A stretch of 64,000 nt of DNA from Bacillus sp. V2I10 (GTDB lineage Bacteria > Bacillota > Bacilli > Bacillales > Bacillaceae), in the NCBI RefSeq assembly GCF_030817055.1, contig NZ_JAUSYV010000001.1:2070001-2134000 (forward strand), in the 5' to 3' direction. Made by a program: the position numbers and the translations under genes. Positions within the stretch are counted from its first letter, which is position 1; each line of letters begins with the position of its first letter. The notes beneath the pieces were generated by a model that saw only the letters and a program-made list of their open reading frames with translations, ran no database searches and had not been told where the DNA came from. This document shows positions 49,294 to 58,011 of this stretch, piece after piece.

Positions 49294-50100
49294 TTGCAAG
49301 ACATCTATGTACAAATGGCTAAGATAAAAGACGCGTTACACTCAAAGCTCACTCATCCATTTTTAGCAAAATATATACCTTCTCCTGTTATTGATGAAGA
49401 TAAACTGCTCCTCTTCTATGCTTTGTTCGATCAGATTGATCTTCCAGATGAAAAAAAAGAGAACTACATAATTACAGCGATGCTTGTGCAAATTGCCCTT
49501 GATACTCATGATGAAGTATCCACTTCCGTTCATTTAAAGCAGGAAGAGTTTATGCAAAGACAGTTAATTGTTCTTGCAGGAGACTACTTCAGCGGTCTGT
49601 ATTACGCGTTATTATCAGAAATGCAGGACATTGGAATGATTCGAACGTTAGCAACGGCAATAAAAGAGATTAACGAACATAAAATTCGCCTGTACGAAGA
49701 GACTGTAAGTGATTTTGATTCATTCGTTGCAAGTATCATAAAAGTAGAAACAGCTCTTTTTCAGCATGTTTCTGATTATTTTCAGGCAGGCTTATTCTCT
49801 AAGCTGTCGACTAAATTTCTGTCTTACAAACGGCTGACGCTCGAGAAAAACAGATACAGCGCAGAATCTTTATCCATCATGGGAAATTTGGAGAAAAAGA
49901 AGAAAAATATCGGCACAATCGAATTTACCGGTGTGTATTTAAAAGAGTTCTGCAACCGTTATTTCGAAGAGACAGCCGACCTTTTAGAAAGCTGTTTTCA
50001 GCAGCCGTCCTCTCTGCAGAAAGTCCTGTTAGCAAGATTGCAATCATTCAAGTATAATCAGGATATAAGGTACACTACGCTCGCGGAAGAAGGTTTATGA
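49294..50100 (+). CDS. hepS: Heptaprenyl diphosphate synthase component 1 (HepS)
   Basis: 268-residue non-catalytic subunit of heptaprenyl diphosphate synthase, which makes the C35 side chain of menaquinone-7. The segment ENYIITAMLVQIALDTHDEVST and AGDYFSGLYYALLSEM match the family. The start is taken as TTG 49294 behind AAGGGTGA, giving LQDIYVQMAKIK, which fits known HepS starts; ATG 49273 would add seven unrelated residues. A TATAAT at 49203-49208 (extended TGGTATAAT) probably marks the promoter. The operon continues hepS-menG-hepT, as in B. subtilis. Confidence 0.93.
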   Translation: MQDIYVQMAKIKDALHSKLTHPFLAKYIPSPVIDEDKLLLFYALFDQIDLPDEKKENYIITAMLVQIALDTHDEVSTSVHLKQEEFMQRQLIVLAGDYFSGLYYALLSEMQDIGMIRTLATAIKEINEHKIRLYEETVSDFDSFVASIIKVETALFQHVSDYFQAGLFSKLSTKFLSYKRLTLEKNRYSAESLSIMGNLEKKKKNIGTIEFTGVYLKEFCNRYFEETADLLESCFQQPSSLQKVLLARLQSFKYNQDIRYTTLAEEGL

Positions 50101-50101
50101 A

Positions 50102-50797
50102 ATGCAGCAGTCGAAAGAAGAAAGAGTCCATTCTGTATTTGAAAAAATATATAAAAACTACGATAAGATGAATTCGGTCATCAGTTTTCAGCGCCATATT
50201 GCCTGGCGCCGGGAAACAATGAAGAGAATGAATGTCAAACAAGGTTCGATTGCCCTGGATGTTTGCTGCGGTACAGCTGACTGGACAATTGCTATGGCTG
50301 ATGCTGTTGGGGAGAAGGGCAGAGCAATTGGCCTTGATTTCAGCAACAATATGCTGAAGATTGGCAGAGAGAAAATAAAAAATTACTCCAATATTGAATT
50401 AATTCACGGCAATGCTATGGAACTTCCATTTGAAGACAACACGTTTGATTATGTTACGATTGGTTTTGGACTTCGGAATGTTCCTGACTATATGACTGTG
50501 CTTAAGGAAATGCACCGTGTTGTAAAGCCGGGCGGAAAAGTAGTCTGCCTGGAAACCTCACAGCCGACCATGATCGGATTTAAGCAGCTTTACTATGGTT
50601 ACTTCCGATTTGTGATGCCTGTTTTTGGGAAACTGTTTGCTAAAAGCTATAATGAATATTCATGGCTGCAGGAATCAGCAAGGGATTTTCCCGGAATGCG
50701 GGAGCTTGCACAAATGTTCAGAGATGCAGGCTTTAAAGATGTGGAAGTGAAGCCTTTTACATGCGGCGTAGCTGCTATGCATCTCGGCTGCAAATAA
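50102..50797 (+). CDS. menG: Demethylmenaquinone methyltransferase (MenG/UbiE)
   Basis: 231-residue SAM-dependent methyltransferase for the last step of menaquinone synthesis. SAM-binding motif VCCGTADWTIAMA (about 50-62), and the UbiE signatures YDKMNSVISF and VTIGFGLRNVPD (about 112-123) are visible. It starts two bases after the hepS stop. It lies between the two subunit genes of heptaprenyl diphosphate synthase, which supplies the side chain for its substrate. Confidence 0.97.
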   Translation: MQQSKEERVHSVFEKIYKNYDKMNSVISFQRHIAWRRETMKRMNVKQGSIALDVCCGTADWTIAMADAVGEKGRAIGLDFSNNMLKIGREKIKNYSNIELIHGNAMELPFEDNTFDYVTIGFGLRNVPDYMTVLKEMHRVVKPGGKVVCLETSQPTMIGFKQLYYGYFRFVMPVFGKLFAKSYNEYSWLQESARDFPGMRELAQMFRDAGFKDVEVKPFTCGVAAMHLGCK

Positions 50798-50943
50798 TGA
50801 TTTAGGCACTTATTTTAGTTTTGTTGTTTTTTAATTCTGAAAGTCTGCTTCATAATGGAAGACTTCGGACATATTCAAGCACGAATAACAACAATATTAT
50901 GAAACAGCCATGTTTTAAAAATGCGAGTATTTAGGTGAATTGA

Positions 50944-51906
50944 ATGAAATTTAAAATGGCGTATTCGTTCTTAAATGCAGATCTTGATCTGATTGAACAG
51001 GAACTTGAAAAAACGGTAAGCTCAACAGTGCCTCTGCTAAGCGAGGCAGGGCTTCACCTTCTTCAGGCAGGGGGAAAGCGCATCCGCCCTGTTTTTGTAT
51101 TGCTTTCTGCCATGTTTGGCGAATATGATATCGATAAAGTAAAAAAAGTGGCCATCGCTCTAGAAATTATTCATATGGCATCTTTGGTGCATGATGATGT
51201 GATTGACGATGCCGAGCTCAGACGCGGGAAACCGACAATTAAAGCAAAGTGGGATAACCGCATTGCAATGTATACAGGGGATTATTTATTTGCAAGATCT
51301 CTTGAGATTATGACATCTTTAGAAAATATTGCGGCCCATCAGATTCTCTCAAAAACGATTGTCGAAGTTTCGCTTGGTGAAATAGAACAAATAAAAGACA
51401 AGTATGATTTTGACCAGAATCTGCGTGTTTATTTAAGACGCATAAAACGGAAAACAGCGTTATTAATTGCTGCCAGCTGTCAGCTTGGAGCGATTGCCGG
51501 CGGTGTTCCCGAATCCATACATAAAAAATTATTTCTTTTCGGCTACTATGTAGGAATGTCCTTTCAAATTACAGATGATATTCTCGATTTTACCTCTACA
51601 GAAGAAGAGCTTGGAAAGCCAGTTGGCGGAGACTTGCTCCAGGGCAACATTACCCTTCCCGTCCTTTATGCAATGGAAAATCCCGAGTTGAAAAAGAAAA
51701 TCAGCAAGGTAACTAGTGATACGCCCCAAGCGGAAATGGCGGAAATTATTGATGTCATCTCATCTTCAAATGCAATTGAACGGTCTATCCAAGTGAGTGA
51801 CATGTATCTTCAGAAAGGGTTCAGCATCTTAAACCAATTGCCGAAAAATAGAGCTAGATCTGCCTTATCCAATATTGCAAAATATATTGGAAAAAGAAAA
51901 TTTTAA
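50944..51906 (+). CDS. hepT: Heptaprenyl diphosphate synthase component 2 (HepT)
   Basis: 320-residue catalytic trans-prenyltransferase subunit. The two Asp-rich motifs are VHDDVIDDAELRRG (about 83-96) and ITDDILDF (about 210-217), with GGKRIRPVFV near residue 43 binding IPP. It works with HepS to make heptaprenyl diphosphate. ATG 50944 follows TTAGGTGAATTG. 146 bp separate it from menG without a clear terminator. Confidence 0.96.
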   Translation: MKFKMAYSFLNADLDLIEQELEKTVSSTVPLLSEAGLHLLQAGGKRIRPVFVLLSAMFGEYDIDKVKKVAIALEIIHMASLVHDDVIDDAELRRGKPTIKAKWDNRIAMYTGDYLFARSLEIMTSLENIAAHQILSKTIVEVSLGEIEQIKDKYDFDQNLRVYLRRIKRKTALLIAASCQLGAIAGGVPESIHKKLFLFGYYVGMSFQITDDILDFTSTEEELGKPVGGDLLQGNITLPVLYAMENPELKKKISKVTSDTPQAEMAEIIDVISSSNAIERSIQVSDMYLQKGFSILNQLPKNRARSALSNIAKYIGKRKF

Positions 51907-52007
51907 ATTCCTCCGCCCCATACGATTGCGAAAAGAGTAAAAAAATGATACGATTTCCATGGGGCATGAAAGCCCATACATAACAATCGCGGGGTGGAGA
52001 AATTAAG

Positions 52008-52454
52008 ATGGAAAAAACATTTATGATGGTCAAACCTGATGGCGTTCAGCGTCAGCTTATCGGGAAAATTATTTCCAGATTCGAAAGTAAGGGCTTACAT
52101 TTAGTTGGGGCAAAATTAATGCAAATTCCAGTTGGACTTGCAGAGCAGCATTACGGAGAACACAACGGGAAGCCATTCTTTGGGGAACTTGTTGATTTTA
52201 TAACTTCTGGACCAGTTTTCGCTATGGTTTGGGAAGGGGAAAATGTGATTGAGATCTCACGCACGATGATGGGCAAAACAAAACCAGCCGAAGCATTGCC
52301 GGGTACAATCAGAGGCGACTATGGTTTATTCGTCGGAAAAAACATTATCCACGGTTCCGATTCACCTGAAAGTGCAGAGCGCGAAATTAACCTTTTCTTC
52401 AAACAAGAAGAATTAGTAGAATACGACAAAGATATTCATACTTGGATTTATTAA
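52008..52454 (+). CDS. ndk: Nucleoside diphosphate kinase
   Basis: 148-residue enzyme that equilibrates nucleoside triphosphates. The catalytic His is in NIIHGSDSPE (about 112-121), and the N-terminal TFMMVKPDGVQRQL is typical. ATG 52008 follows GGGGTGGAG. It is followed by a terminator. Confidence 0.97.
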   Translation: MEKTFMMVKPDGVQRQLIGKIISRFESKGLHLVGAKLMQIPVGLAEQHYGEHNGKPFFGELVDFITSGPVFAMVWEGENVIEISRTMMGKTKPAEALPGTIRGDYGLFVGKNIIHGSDSPESAEREINLFFKQEELVEYDKDIHTWIY

Positions 52455-52461
52455 TCCGGTT

Positions 52462-52486
52462 AAAGCCAGCAGAGATGCTGGCTTTT
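52462..52486 (+). terminator. Terminator after ndk
   Basis: AAAGCCAGCA pairs with TGCTGGCTTT around GAGA, followed by TTCTC. Confidence 0.9.
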
Positions 52487-52629
52487 CTCATATCCAAATA
52501 TTCCCTCCTATTAAAACTTCTCACGCGAATCTTTATGAGTTTTCAGTTTTTTTTATCCGTACCTCACAAGAATCTATCAATTTCCGATATACTGTACATA
52601 GAGGTATTTCTGCAGGAGAGTTGAGAAAG

Positions 52630-53403
52630 ATGGATTATATGCAATTTCAGAAAGAGTTTAAAAAGTTAACAGGAATAGATCTTGCCCTTTATAAAGAGGC
52701 ACAAATGAAAAGAAGAATCACCTCTCTTTATTTGAAAAGGGGATTTAAGGATTTTAAAGAGTATTATTCAGCAATACAAAGAGAGAAGGAGCTTCTCTAT
52801 GAGCTTTTGGACAGAATAACCATTAACGTAACAGAGTTTTATAGAAATAAAAAGCGCTGGGATCTTTTAGAGACTGAATTGCTGCCTGCCATGCTAAACA
52901 GATCCCGCCCGCTGAAAATATGGAGTGCAGCCTGTTCAACCGGTGAAGAGCCTTATACGATAGCGATGATTCTGTCAAAATATTTACCATTGCGGTCTAT
53001 TAATATCCTGGCAACAGATTTAGACGAAAATGTCATAGCGAGAGCAAAGCTTGGTATTTATCCGGAAAGAAGCCTTTCTGAGCTGCCGGAAGAGATGAAA
53101 CGCAAATTTTTTGCTCAGGATGGGGCAGGCTATCAAATTAGTAAAGAAATTATTGAGACGGTACAATTTAAAAAACACAATCTGCTCTCAGACCCTTTTG
53201 AAAAAGAATTTGATTTAATCGTTTGTCGAAATGTGCTGATTTATTTTACAGAAGATGCAAAAAATTTGCTCTATCACAAGTTTTCAAAGGCATTAAAAAA
53301 CAGGGGAATCTTTTTTATAGGGAGTACAGAACAGATTTTCTGCAGTCATCAATACGACCTTGAATCAGCAGGAACTTTTTTTTACAGGAAAATACAGCTG
53401 TAA
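52630..53403 (+). CDS. cheR: Chemotaxis protein methyltransferase CheR
   Basis: 257-residue SAM-dependent methyltransferase that methylates glutamates of chemoreceptors. The N-terminal helical domain (about 1-75) is followed by the SAM-binding domain with WSAACSTGEEPYTIAM (about 100-115) and LIVCRNVLIYFTE (about 198-210). ATG 52630 follows GCAGGAGAG (52612-52620); the in-frame TTG at 52621 is adjacent to that site. As in B. subtilis it stands between ndk and the aro genes, far from other chemotaxis genes. Confidence 0.95.
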   Translation: MDYMQFQKEFKKLTGIDLALYKEAQMKRRITSLYLKRGFKDFKEYYSAIQREKELLYELLDRITINVTEFYRNKKRWDLLETELLPAMLNRSRPLKIWSAACSTGEEPYTIAMILSKYLPLRSINILATDLDENVIARAKLGIYPERSLSELPEEMKRKFFAQDGAGYQISKEIIETVQFKKHNLLSDPFEKEFDLIVCRNVLIYFTEDAKNLLYHKFSKALKNRGIFFIGSTEQIFCSHQYDLESAGTFFYRKIQL

Positions 53404-53478
53404 ACTTTCTATTCAATTTTTCATACATATGGTATAGTGTTACTTAAAAGCGTTAGTGCGCTGAAGGGAGAGCTTTAG

Positions 53479-54651
53479 ATGAGATACTTAACAGCAGGAG
53501 AATCACATGGACCGCAGTTAACCGCTATTGTTGAAGGAGTGCCGGCGGGGCTGTCAATTACTGCAGAGGATATTAACCTCGATCTTTCGCGCAGACAAAA
53601 GGGACATGGCAGAGGAAGAAGAATGCAGATTGAGAAGGACGAGGTTCAGATTACAAGCGGAATCCGTCATGGAAAAGCACTCGGCTCTCCAATCGCACTT
53701 GTAGTTGAAAATAATGATTGGAAACATTGGACGAATATTATGGGTATAGAGCCTTTAGAAGAGGGCGAAGAAAAAGATATAAAACGCCAGATCAGCCGTC
53801 CGCGTCCTGGACATGCCGATTTAAACGGTGCCATCAAATATGGTCACCGTGATATACGCAACGTTCTTGAGCGATCTTCTGCGCGTGAAACAACTGTCAG
53901 AGTTGCAGTAGGCGCAGTAGCAAAGAAATTATTGGCGGAACTTGGCATTAAAGTGGCAGGTCATGTAGTGGAAATAGGATCCATCAAAGCTGAAAAAACA
54001 GAGTATTCTTCGATAGAAGAGTTACAGCGGGTCACAGAGGAATCACCTGTGCGCTGCCTGGATGAGAATGCTGCAGTGAAAATGATGCAGGCCATTGATG
54101 ATGCAAAAAGCAACGGCGATTCTATTGGCGGTGTTGTGGAAGTCATTGTAGAAGGAATGCCTGCAGGAGTAGGAAGCTACGTCCATTACGACCGCAAGCT
54201 TGATTCGAAAATTGCAGCAGCCATCGTGAGCATCAATGCTTTTAAAGGTGTTGAATTTGGTATTGGCTTTGAAGCTGCCAGAAGATTTGGCAGTGAAGTA
54301 CATGACGAAATTATTTGGAGTGAAGAGACAGGCTACTCCCGCAAAACAAATCGTTTAGGCGGTTTAGAAGGCGGAATGTCTACTGGCATGCCGATTGTGG
54401 TCAGAGGGGTCATGAAGCCGATTCCAACTCTTTATAAACCGCTTCAAAGTGTGGATATTGAAACGAAAGAGCCTTTTTCAGCAAGCATTGAACGGTCTGA
54501 CAGCTGTGCAGTCCCGGCTGCAAGTGTTGTTGCTGAAGCAGTTGTGGCATGGGAAATTGCGAATGCGGTTCTTGAACAGTTCGGTTCAGACCGGATGGAT
54601 TCGATACGTGAGCACGTTCAGGAAATGCGCGAGTATGCGAGGAAGTTCTAA
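53479..54651 (+). CDS. aroC: Chorismate synthase
   Basis: 390-residue FMN-dependent enzyme that makes chorismate from EPSP (called aroF in B. subtilis). Signatures: GESHGPQLTAIVEG near the N-terminus, RRQKGHGRGRRM (about 34-45), and the Ser-rich RSSARETTVRVA (about 131-142). It is the first gene of the aromatic supraoperon. ATG 53479 follows GAAGGGAGAG. A TATAGT at 53433-53438 may be its -10 element. Its last base overlaps the first base of aroB. Confidence 0.97.
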   Translation: MRYLTAGESHGPQLTAIVEGVPAGLSITAEDINLDLSRRQKGHGRGRRMQIEKDEVQITSGIRHGKALGSPIALVVENNDWKHWTNIMGIEPLEEGEEKDIKRQISRPRPGHADLNGAIKYGHRDIRNVLERSSARETTVRVAVGAVAKKLLAELGIKVAGHVVEIGSIKAEKTEYSSIEELQRVTEESPVRCLDENAAVKMMQAIDDAKSNGDSIGGVVEVIVEGMPAGVGSYVHYDRKLDSKIAAAIVSINAFKGVEFGIGFEAARRFGSEVHDEIIWSEETGYSRKTNRLGGLEGGMSTGMPIVVRGVMKPIPTLYKPLQSVDIETKEPFSASIERSDSCAVPAASVVAEAVVAWEIANAVLEQFGSDRMDSIREHVQEMREYARKF

Positions 54652-55739
54652 TGAAGAATTTGCTTATTGAAACTGCTTCCGGATCATATCCTGTTTCAGT
54701 AGGAAGAAATATCATTGAAACAAAGCTTGTTGAACTGATAGGTGAAATTAAGCCTACAAGCATACTGATTATTGCTGATTCAGCTGTTCAAAGCCTGTAT
54801 GGTGAACAGCTGCTGAATGTAATGAGGAGTTCTTACAAAACGGAAGTCTACATTGTCCCGAGCGGGGAAGAATATAAGTCATTTGAATCTTTTTATGATA
54901 TTCAATCATTCGCTCTTAAACTTGGACTTGACCGGAAATCTCTCATTCTTGCATTCGGCGGGGGAGTCATTGGTGACTTGGCTGGTTTTGCTGCTGCAAC
55001 ATACATGAGAGGCATCCCATTTATTCAGCTTCCGACTACTCTGCTTGCACACGATAGTGCCGTCGGAGGAAAAGTCGCCATTAACCATCCAGAAGGAAAG
55101 AATATGATCGGTGCGTTTTATCAGCCCCGTGCGGTCATTTATGATCTGGCTTTTTTATCAACATTGCCAGGTCATGAGCTTCGTTCTGGCTTTGCTGAAG
55201 TAATTAAGCATGGACTGATTGGAAATGCTGATTTCTATCATTGGCTGACTGCTGAAATTTCTGTTCTTGATGATCTAATTGATGAAAGACTTCAGCATAT
55301 GATTATTGAAGGTATTCGTGTCAAAGCGGCAGTCGTAAAAGAAGATGAAAAGGAAACTGGTGTGAGAGCTCATCTGAACTTTGGCCATACCCTGGGACAT
55401 GCGATTGAAGCAGAAGAAGGATATGGAAAGATCAGCCACGGTGATGGTGTTGCCATAGGTATGCTTTTTGCGATTTGGCTCAGCGGCAGGGTTTATAGTT
55501 TGAATCTTCCTTATGAAAAAATCAAAAAGTGGTTTAAAGAATTAGGCTTTCCGGTTGAAGTTCCGGAAAACTTATCTACTGATGCGTTAATCAGCAGAAT
55601 GCTAAAAGATAAAAAGTCGCATTCCGGGACAATCACGATGGTTTTGTTAAGAACGATCGGAGCACCAGAAATTTCTCCTTTCGAAAGAGATCAATTAAGA
55701 TCCTTGCTAGAAACATGGAGACAGGAGGGATCAGTTTGA
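54651..55739 (+). CDS. aroB: 3-dehydroquinate synthase
   Basis: 362-residue NAD-dependent enzyme that converts DAHP to 3-dehydroquinate, the second shikimate pathway step. Visible: GGGVIGDLAGFAAATYMRG (about 104-122), PTTLLAHDSAVGGKVAIN (about 127-144) and zinc ligands in LNFGHTLGHAIE (His, about 245) and HGDGVAIGM. TAATG overlap with aroC; aroH starts one base before its stop. Confidence 0.97.
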   Translation: MKNLLIETASGSYPVSVGRNIIETKLVELIGEIKPTSILIIADSAVQSLYGEQLLNVMRSSYKTEVYIVPSGEEYKSFESFYDIQSFALKLGLDRKSLILAFGGGVIGDLAGFAAATYMRGIPFIQLPTTLLAHDSAVGGKVAINHPEGKNMIGAFYQPRAVIYDLAFLSTLPGHELRSGFAEVIKHGLIGNADFYHWLTAEISVLDDLIDERLQHMIIEGIRVKAAVVKEDEKETGVRAHLNFGHTLGHAIEAEEGYGKISHGDGVAIGMLFAIWLSGRVYSLNLPYEKIKKWFKELGFPVEVPENLSTDALISRMLKDKKSHSGTITMVLLRTIGAPEISPFERDQLRSLLETWRQEGSV

Positions 55740-56104
55740 TTCGTGCAATTAGAGGGGCTGCAACAGTTGAACTTAATGATGAAGCTATGATCATCAAAGC
55801 AACTGAAGCTCTGGTTTTAGAAATGATTGAAAAAAACAATGTAGATCCTGAAGATGTCGCATCTGTCCTGCTCTCAATGACAGGAGATTTAGATGCGGTG
55901 TTTCCAGCAAAAGCTCTGCGAAACTTTGATGGGTGGGAATATGTCCCTGTCATGTGCATGCAGGAAATCCCTGTAGCAGGAAGTCTTGAAAAGTGCATCA
56001 GGGTCATGATGACAGTGCAGACCGGCCTAAATCAAAAAGAAGTAAAGCATGTTTACCAGGGGAAAGCGATTGTGTTAAGACCTGATTTAACAGGTAAAGA
56101 ATAA
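55736..56104 (+). CDS. aroH: Chorismate mutase, AroH type
   Basis: 122-residue monofunctional chorismate mutase of the Bacillus AroH trimeric type. Active-site residues are in IRAIRGAATVE (Arg7), ATKALVLEM-like helix, and KCIRVMMTVQT (Arg at about 90, as in B. subtilis). The start is TTG 55736 behind AGGAGGGATCAG (55723-55734), overlapping the aroB stop; an earlier in-frame ATG at 55715 lies inside aroB. It converts chorismate to prephenate for tyrosine and phenylalanine. The trp promoter and leader follow directly. Confidence 0.95.
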   Translation: MIRAIRGAATVELNDEAMIIKATEALVLEMIEKNNVDPEDVASVLLSMTGDLDAVFPAKALRNFDGWEYVPVMCMQEIPVAGSLEKCIRVMMTVQTGLNQKEVKHVYQGKAIVLRPDLTGKE

Positions 56105-56131
56105 AATCAGCATTTAAATGAGTACCGTATC

Positions 56132-56172
56132 TGTTTACTATGATGAGCATAAATGTTCATTCGGAGTAAACA
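56132..56172. repeat. Inverted repeat just upstream of the trp promoter
   Basis: TGTTTACT (56132-56139) and AGTAAACA (56165-56172) are perfect 8-bp inverted arms, 25 bp apart, ending nine bp before the trp -35. No T-run follows, so it is not a typical terminator. Confidence 0.6.
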
Positions 56173-56180
56173 TCATTTCG

Positions 56181-56209
56181 TTGACAGAAAACAGCATGTG
56201 TATTAAGAT
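56181..56209 (+). promoter_or_regulatory. Sigma-A promoter of the trp genes
   Basis: TTGACA (56181-56186), 17-bp spacer, TAAGAT (56204-56209). It gives trpEDCFBA a promoter inside the aromatic supraoperon, ahead of the attenuator. Confidence 0.85.
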
Positions 56210-56226
56210 AAACCCCAAGAATAGAA

Positions 56227-56246
56227 ATTAGAAGAGAGCTTCTAAT
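56227..56246 (+). promoter_or_regulatory. 5' stem-loop of the trp leader
   Basis: ATTAGAAG (56227-56234), loop AGAG, CTTCTAAT (56239-56246): a perfect 8-bp stem near the predicted transcript start. In B. subtilis a 5' stem-loop of the trp leader helps TRAP binding. Confidence 0.75.
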
Positions 56247-56260
56247 ATGTTCCAGTGCGT

Positions 56261-56352
56261 TAGATGAGTATAGTGAGAAAGTCAGATCAGTTTAGTCAAA
56301 AAGGAATTAGTTTAGCATGAGTTTAGGGTAGCCGAGAATGAGTTTAGCTGAG
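56261..56352 (+). promoter_or_regulatory. TRAP binding array of the trp leader
   Basis: (G/U)AG triplets at 56261, 56266, 56271 and 56275, one at 56293, then nine regularly spaced at 56308, 56313, 56319, 56324, 56329, 56334, 56340, 56345 and 56350 (pitch 5-6). This is the pattern wrapped by the 11-subunit TRAP ring encoded by mtrB at 48952. The array is split into 4+1+9 instead of one continuous run. Its 3' part overlaps the 5' arm (GGGTAG, 56327-56332) of a likely antiterminator that pairs with CTACCC (56382-56387). Confidence 0.9.
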
Positions 56353-56384
56353 GTCTTTTATATTTTCCGTTACGGTTAAGACTA

Positions 56385-56417
56385 CCCAAAAACAGATTTT
56401 TTGTTTTTGGGTTTTTT
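56385..56417 (+). terminator. trp attenuator terminator
   Basis: CCCAAAAACA (56385-56394) pairs with TGTTTTTGGG (56402-56411), followed by TTTTTT. Its left arm shares CCC with the antiterminator arm CTACCC, so TRAP binding would favour this hairpin. Confidence 0.92.
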
Positions 56418-56462
56418 CTTTTTACCGCAGCGTTTCCGCTTAAAACCTCCTAAATACTTATT

Positions 56463-56481
56463 CTCCACAATGCTGGAGGAG
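56463..56481 (+). promoter_or_regulatory. Hairpin occluding the trpE ribosome binding site
   Basis: CTCCA (56463-56467) pairs with TGGAG (56474-56478), which overlaps the Shine-Dalgarno GGAGGAG (56475-56481) of trpE. It may limit trpE translation. Confidence 0.6.
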
Positions 56482-56490
56482 TGAGTACGT

Positions 56491-58011
56491 ATGTTTCATA
56501 CCGATTTTGCCTCATTTAAACAAGATAGTATGAGCTATCAAACAATACCTGTTATTAAGTCTTTTCAAGTTGATACGTTCACCCCGATTCAGCTCTTCAA
56601 AGTGTTTGAAGATGAAGCGGTGTATTTATTAGAAAGCAAAGATGAAGAATCGTCGTGGTCACGTTATTCATTTATTGGATTAAATCCTTTTTTGTTCATT
56701 GAGGAAGAAAATGACCGTTACTGTGTGAGATCCAAGCAAAGAAAAACAATCTATGAATCATCTTCTTTGAAAGAAATCTTCCTCTGGATGGACGGCTATT
56801 TAAAAGTAAAGCTTCCAGATCTTGATATTCCTTTTGCAGGGGGAGCCGTAGGCTATTTAGGATATGATTCTGTCACGATGTTTGAACGAGTTCAAAAGCA
56901 TGACAATCAAGATTTGAATTTTAAAAAGTGCTTATTATTCGTTTGCCATACGATGATAGCGTTCGATCATATTGATAAAACACTCTCTTTTATTCATTAC
57001 GAACGTCTATCTGGAAAAGAATCAGAAGCAGGCAAGCGCGCAGTCTACGAGATTGCTGAAGCTAAAATCAATCAGCTGATCTCACAATTGACCGAAAAAA
57101 GAGACTTCAATGATTTGATGCTCTCTCCGATGGATCAGGCATCTGTATCGTTCGAAGGAGTAAGCTCCAATTTTGAAAAAAATGATTTTCTGAATTCAGT
57201 TGAAAAAATCAAAGAATACATCAAAGCAGGCGATATCTTTCAGGGAGTTCTTTCTCAGAGATTTGAAGTGCCGATTACGGCCAAAGGCTTCGATTTATAT
57301 CGTATGTTGAGGGTTGTGAATCCCTCGCCCTATATGTTCTACATTAAATTTGATGAGACCGAGCTGATCGGCAGTTCTCCGGAAAGACTGATCTACGTGC
57401 AGGACGGCTACTTGGAAATCCACCCGATTGCAGGAACCAGAAAACGCGGAAAGACAGAAGAAGAGGATCTGCGGCTAGAGGAAGATCTGCGCAGCGATGA
57501 AAAGGAAAAAGCAGAGCATTATATGCTTGTGGACCTGGCAAGAAATGATATTGGGAGAGTTGCAGATTACGGGACAGTCAAAACTCCGGTGTTAATGGAG
57601 CTCGGACGATTTTCACACGTGATGCATTTAATTTCAAAGGTGACCGGCCAATTAAAAACCGGTACACATCCAATTGATGCCCTGCTGTCATCTTTCCCTG
57701 CAGGAACGGTATCAGGTGCCCCGAAAGTCCGTGCCATGCAGATTCTGCAGGAGCTTGAGCCAACAGCAAGAAACGCTTATGCAGGGTGTATCGCTTATAT
57801 TGGCTTTGACGGGAATATTGATTCATGTATTACGATCAGGACGATTGCGTTGCAGGGCGGAAAAGCCTATGTTCAGGCAGGAGCTGGAATAGTAGCTGAT
57901 TCAAAGCCAGAACTTGAATGGAAAGAGACTAGAAATAAAGCAAGTGCCTTAATCAAAACGATTGAACTTGCGGAAAAAGTGTTTGGCAAAAAGGAGGAGG
58001 CCCAAAAATGA
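56491..58011 (+). CDS. trpE: Anthranilate synthase component I
   Basis: 506-residue chorismate-using subunit of anthranilate synthase. The N-terminal domain has the feedback site region LLESKDEESSWSRYSFIG (about 46-63). The C-terminal chorismate-binding domain has HPIAGTRKRGKTEEED (about 311-326), DLARNDIGRV and SFPAGTVSGAPKVRAM. ATG 56491 follows GGAGGAG. No glutamine amidotransferase gene (trpG) is in this operon; in B. subtilis that subunit is shared with folate synthesis at another locus. trpD overlaps by four bases. Confidence 0.97.
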   Translation: MFHTDFASFKQDSMSYQTIPVIKSFQVDTFTPIQLFKVFEDEAVYLLESKDEESSWSRYSFIGLNPFLFIEEENDRYCVRSKQRKTIYESSSLKEIFLWMDGYLKVKLPDLDIPFAGGAVGYLGYDSVTMFERVQKHDNQDLNFKKCLLFVCHTMIAFDHIDKTLSFIHYERLSGKESEAGKRAVYEIAEAKINQLISQLTEKRDFNDLMLSPMDQASVSFEGVSSNFEKNDFLNSVEKIKEYIKAGDIFQGVLSQRFEVPITAKGFDLYRMLRVVNPSPYMFYIKFDETELIGSSPERLIYVQDGYLEIHPIAGTRKRGKTEEEDLRLEEDLRSDEKEKAEHYMLVDLARNDIGRVADYGTVKTPVLMELGRFSHVMHLISKVTGQLKTGTHPIDALLSSFPAGTVSGAPKVRAMQILQELEPTARNAYAGCIAYIGFDGNIDSCITIRTIALQGGKAYVQAGAGIVADSKPELEWKETRNKASALIKTIELAEKVFGKKEEAQK

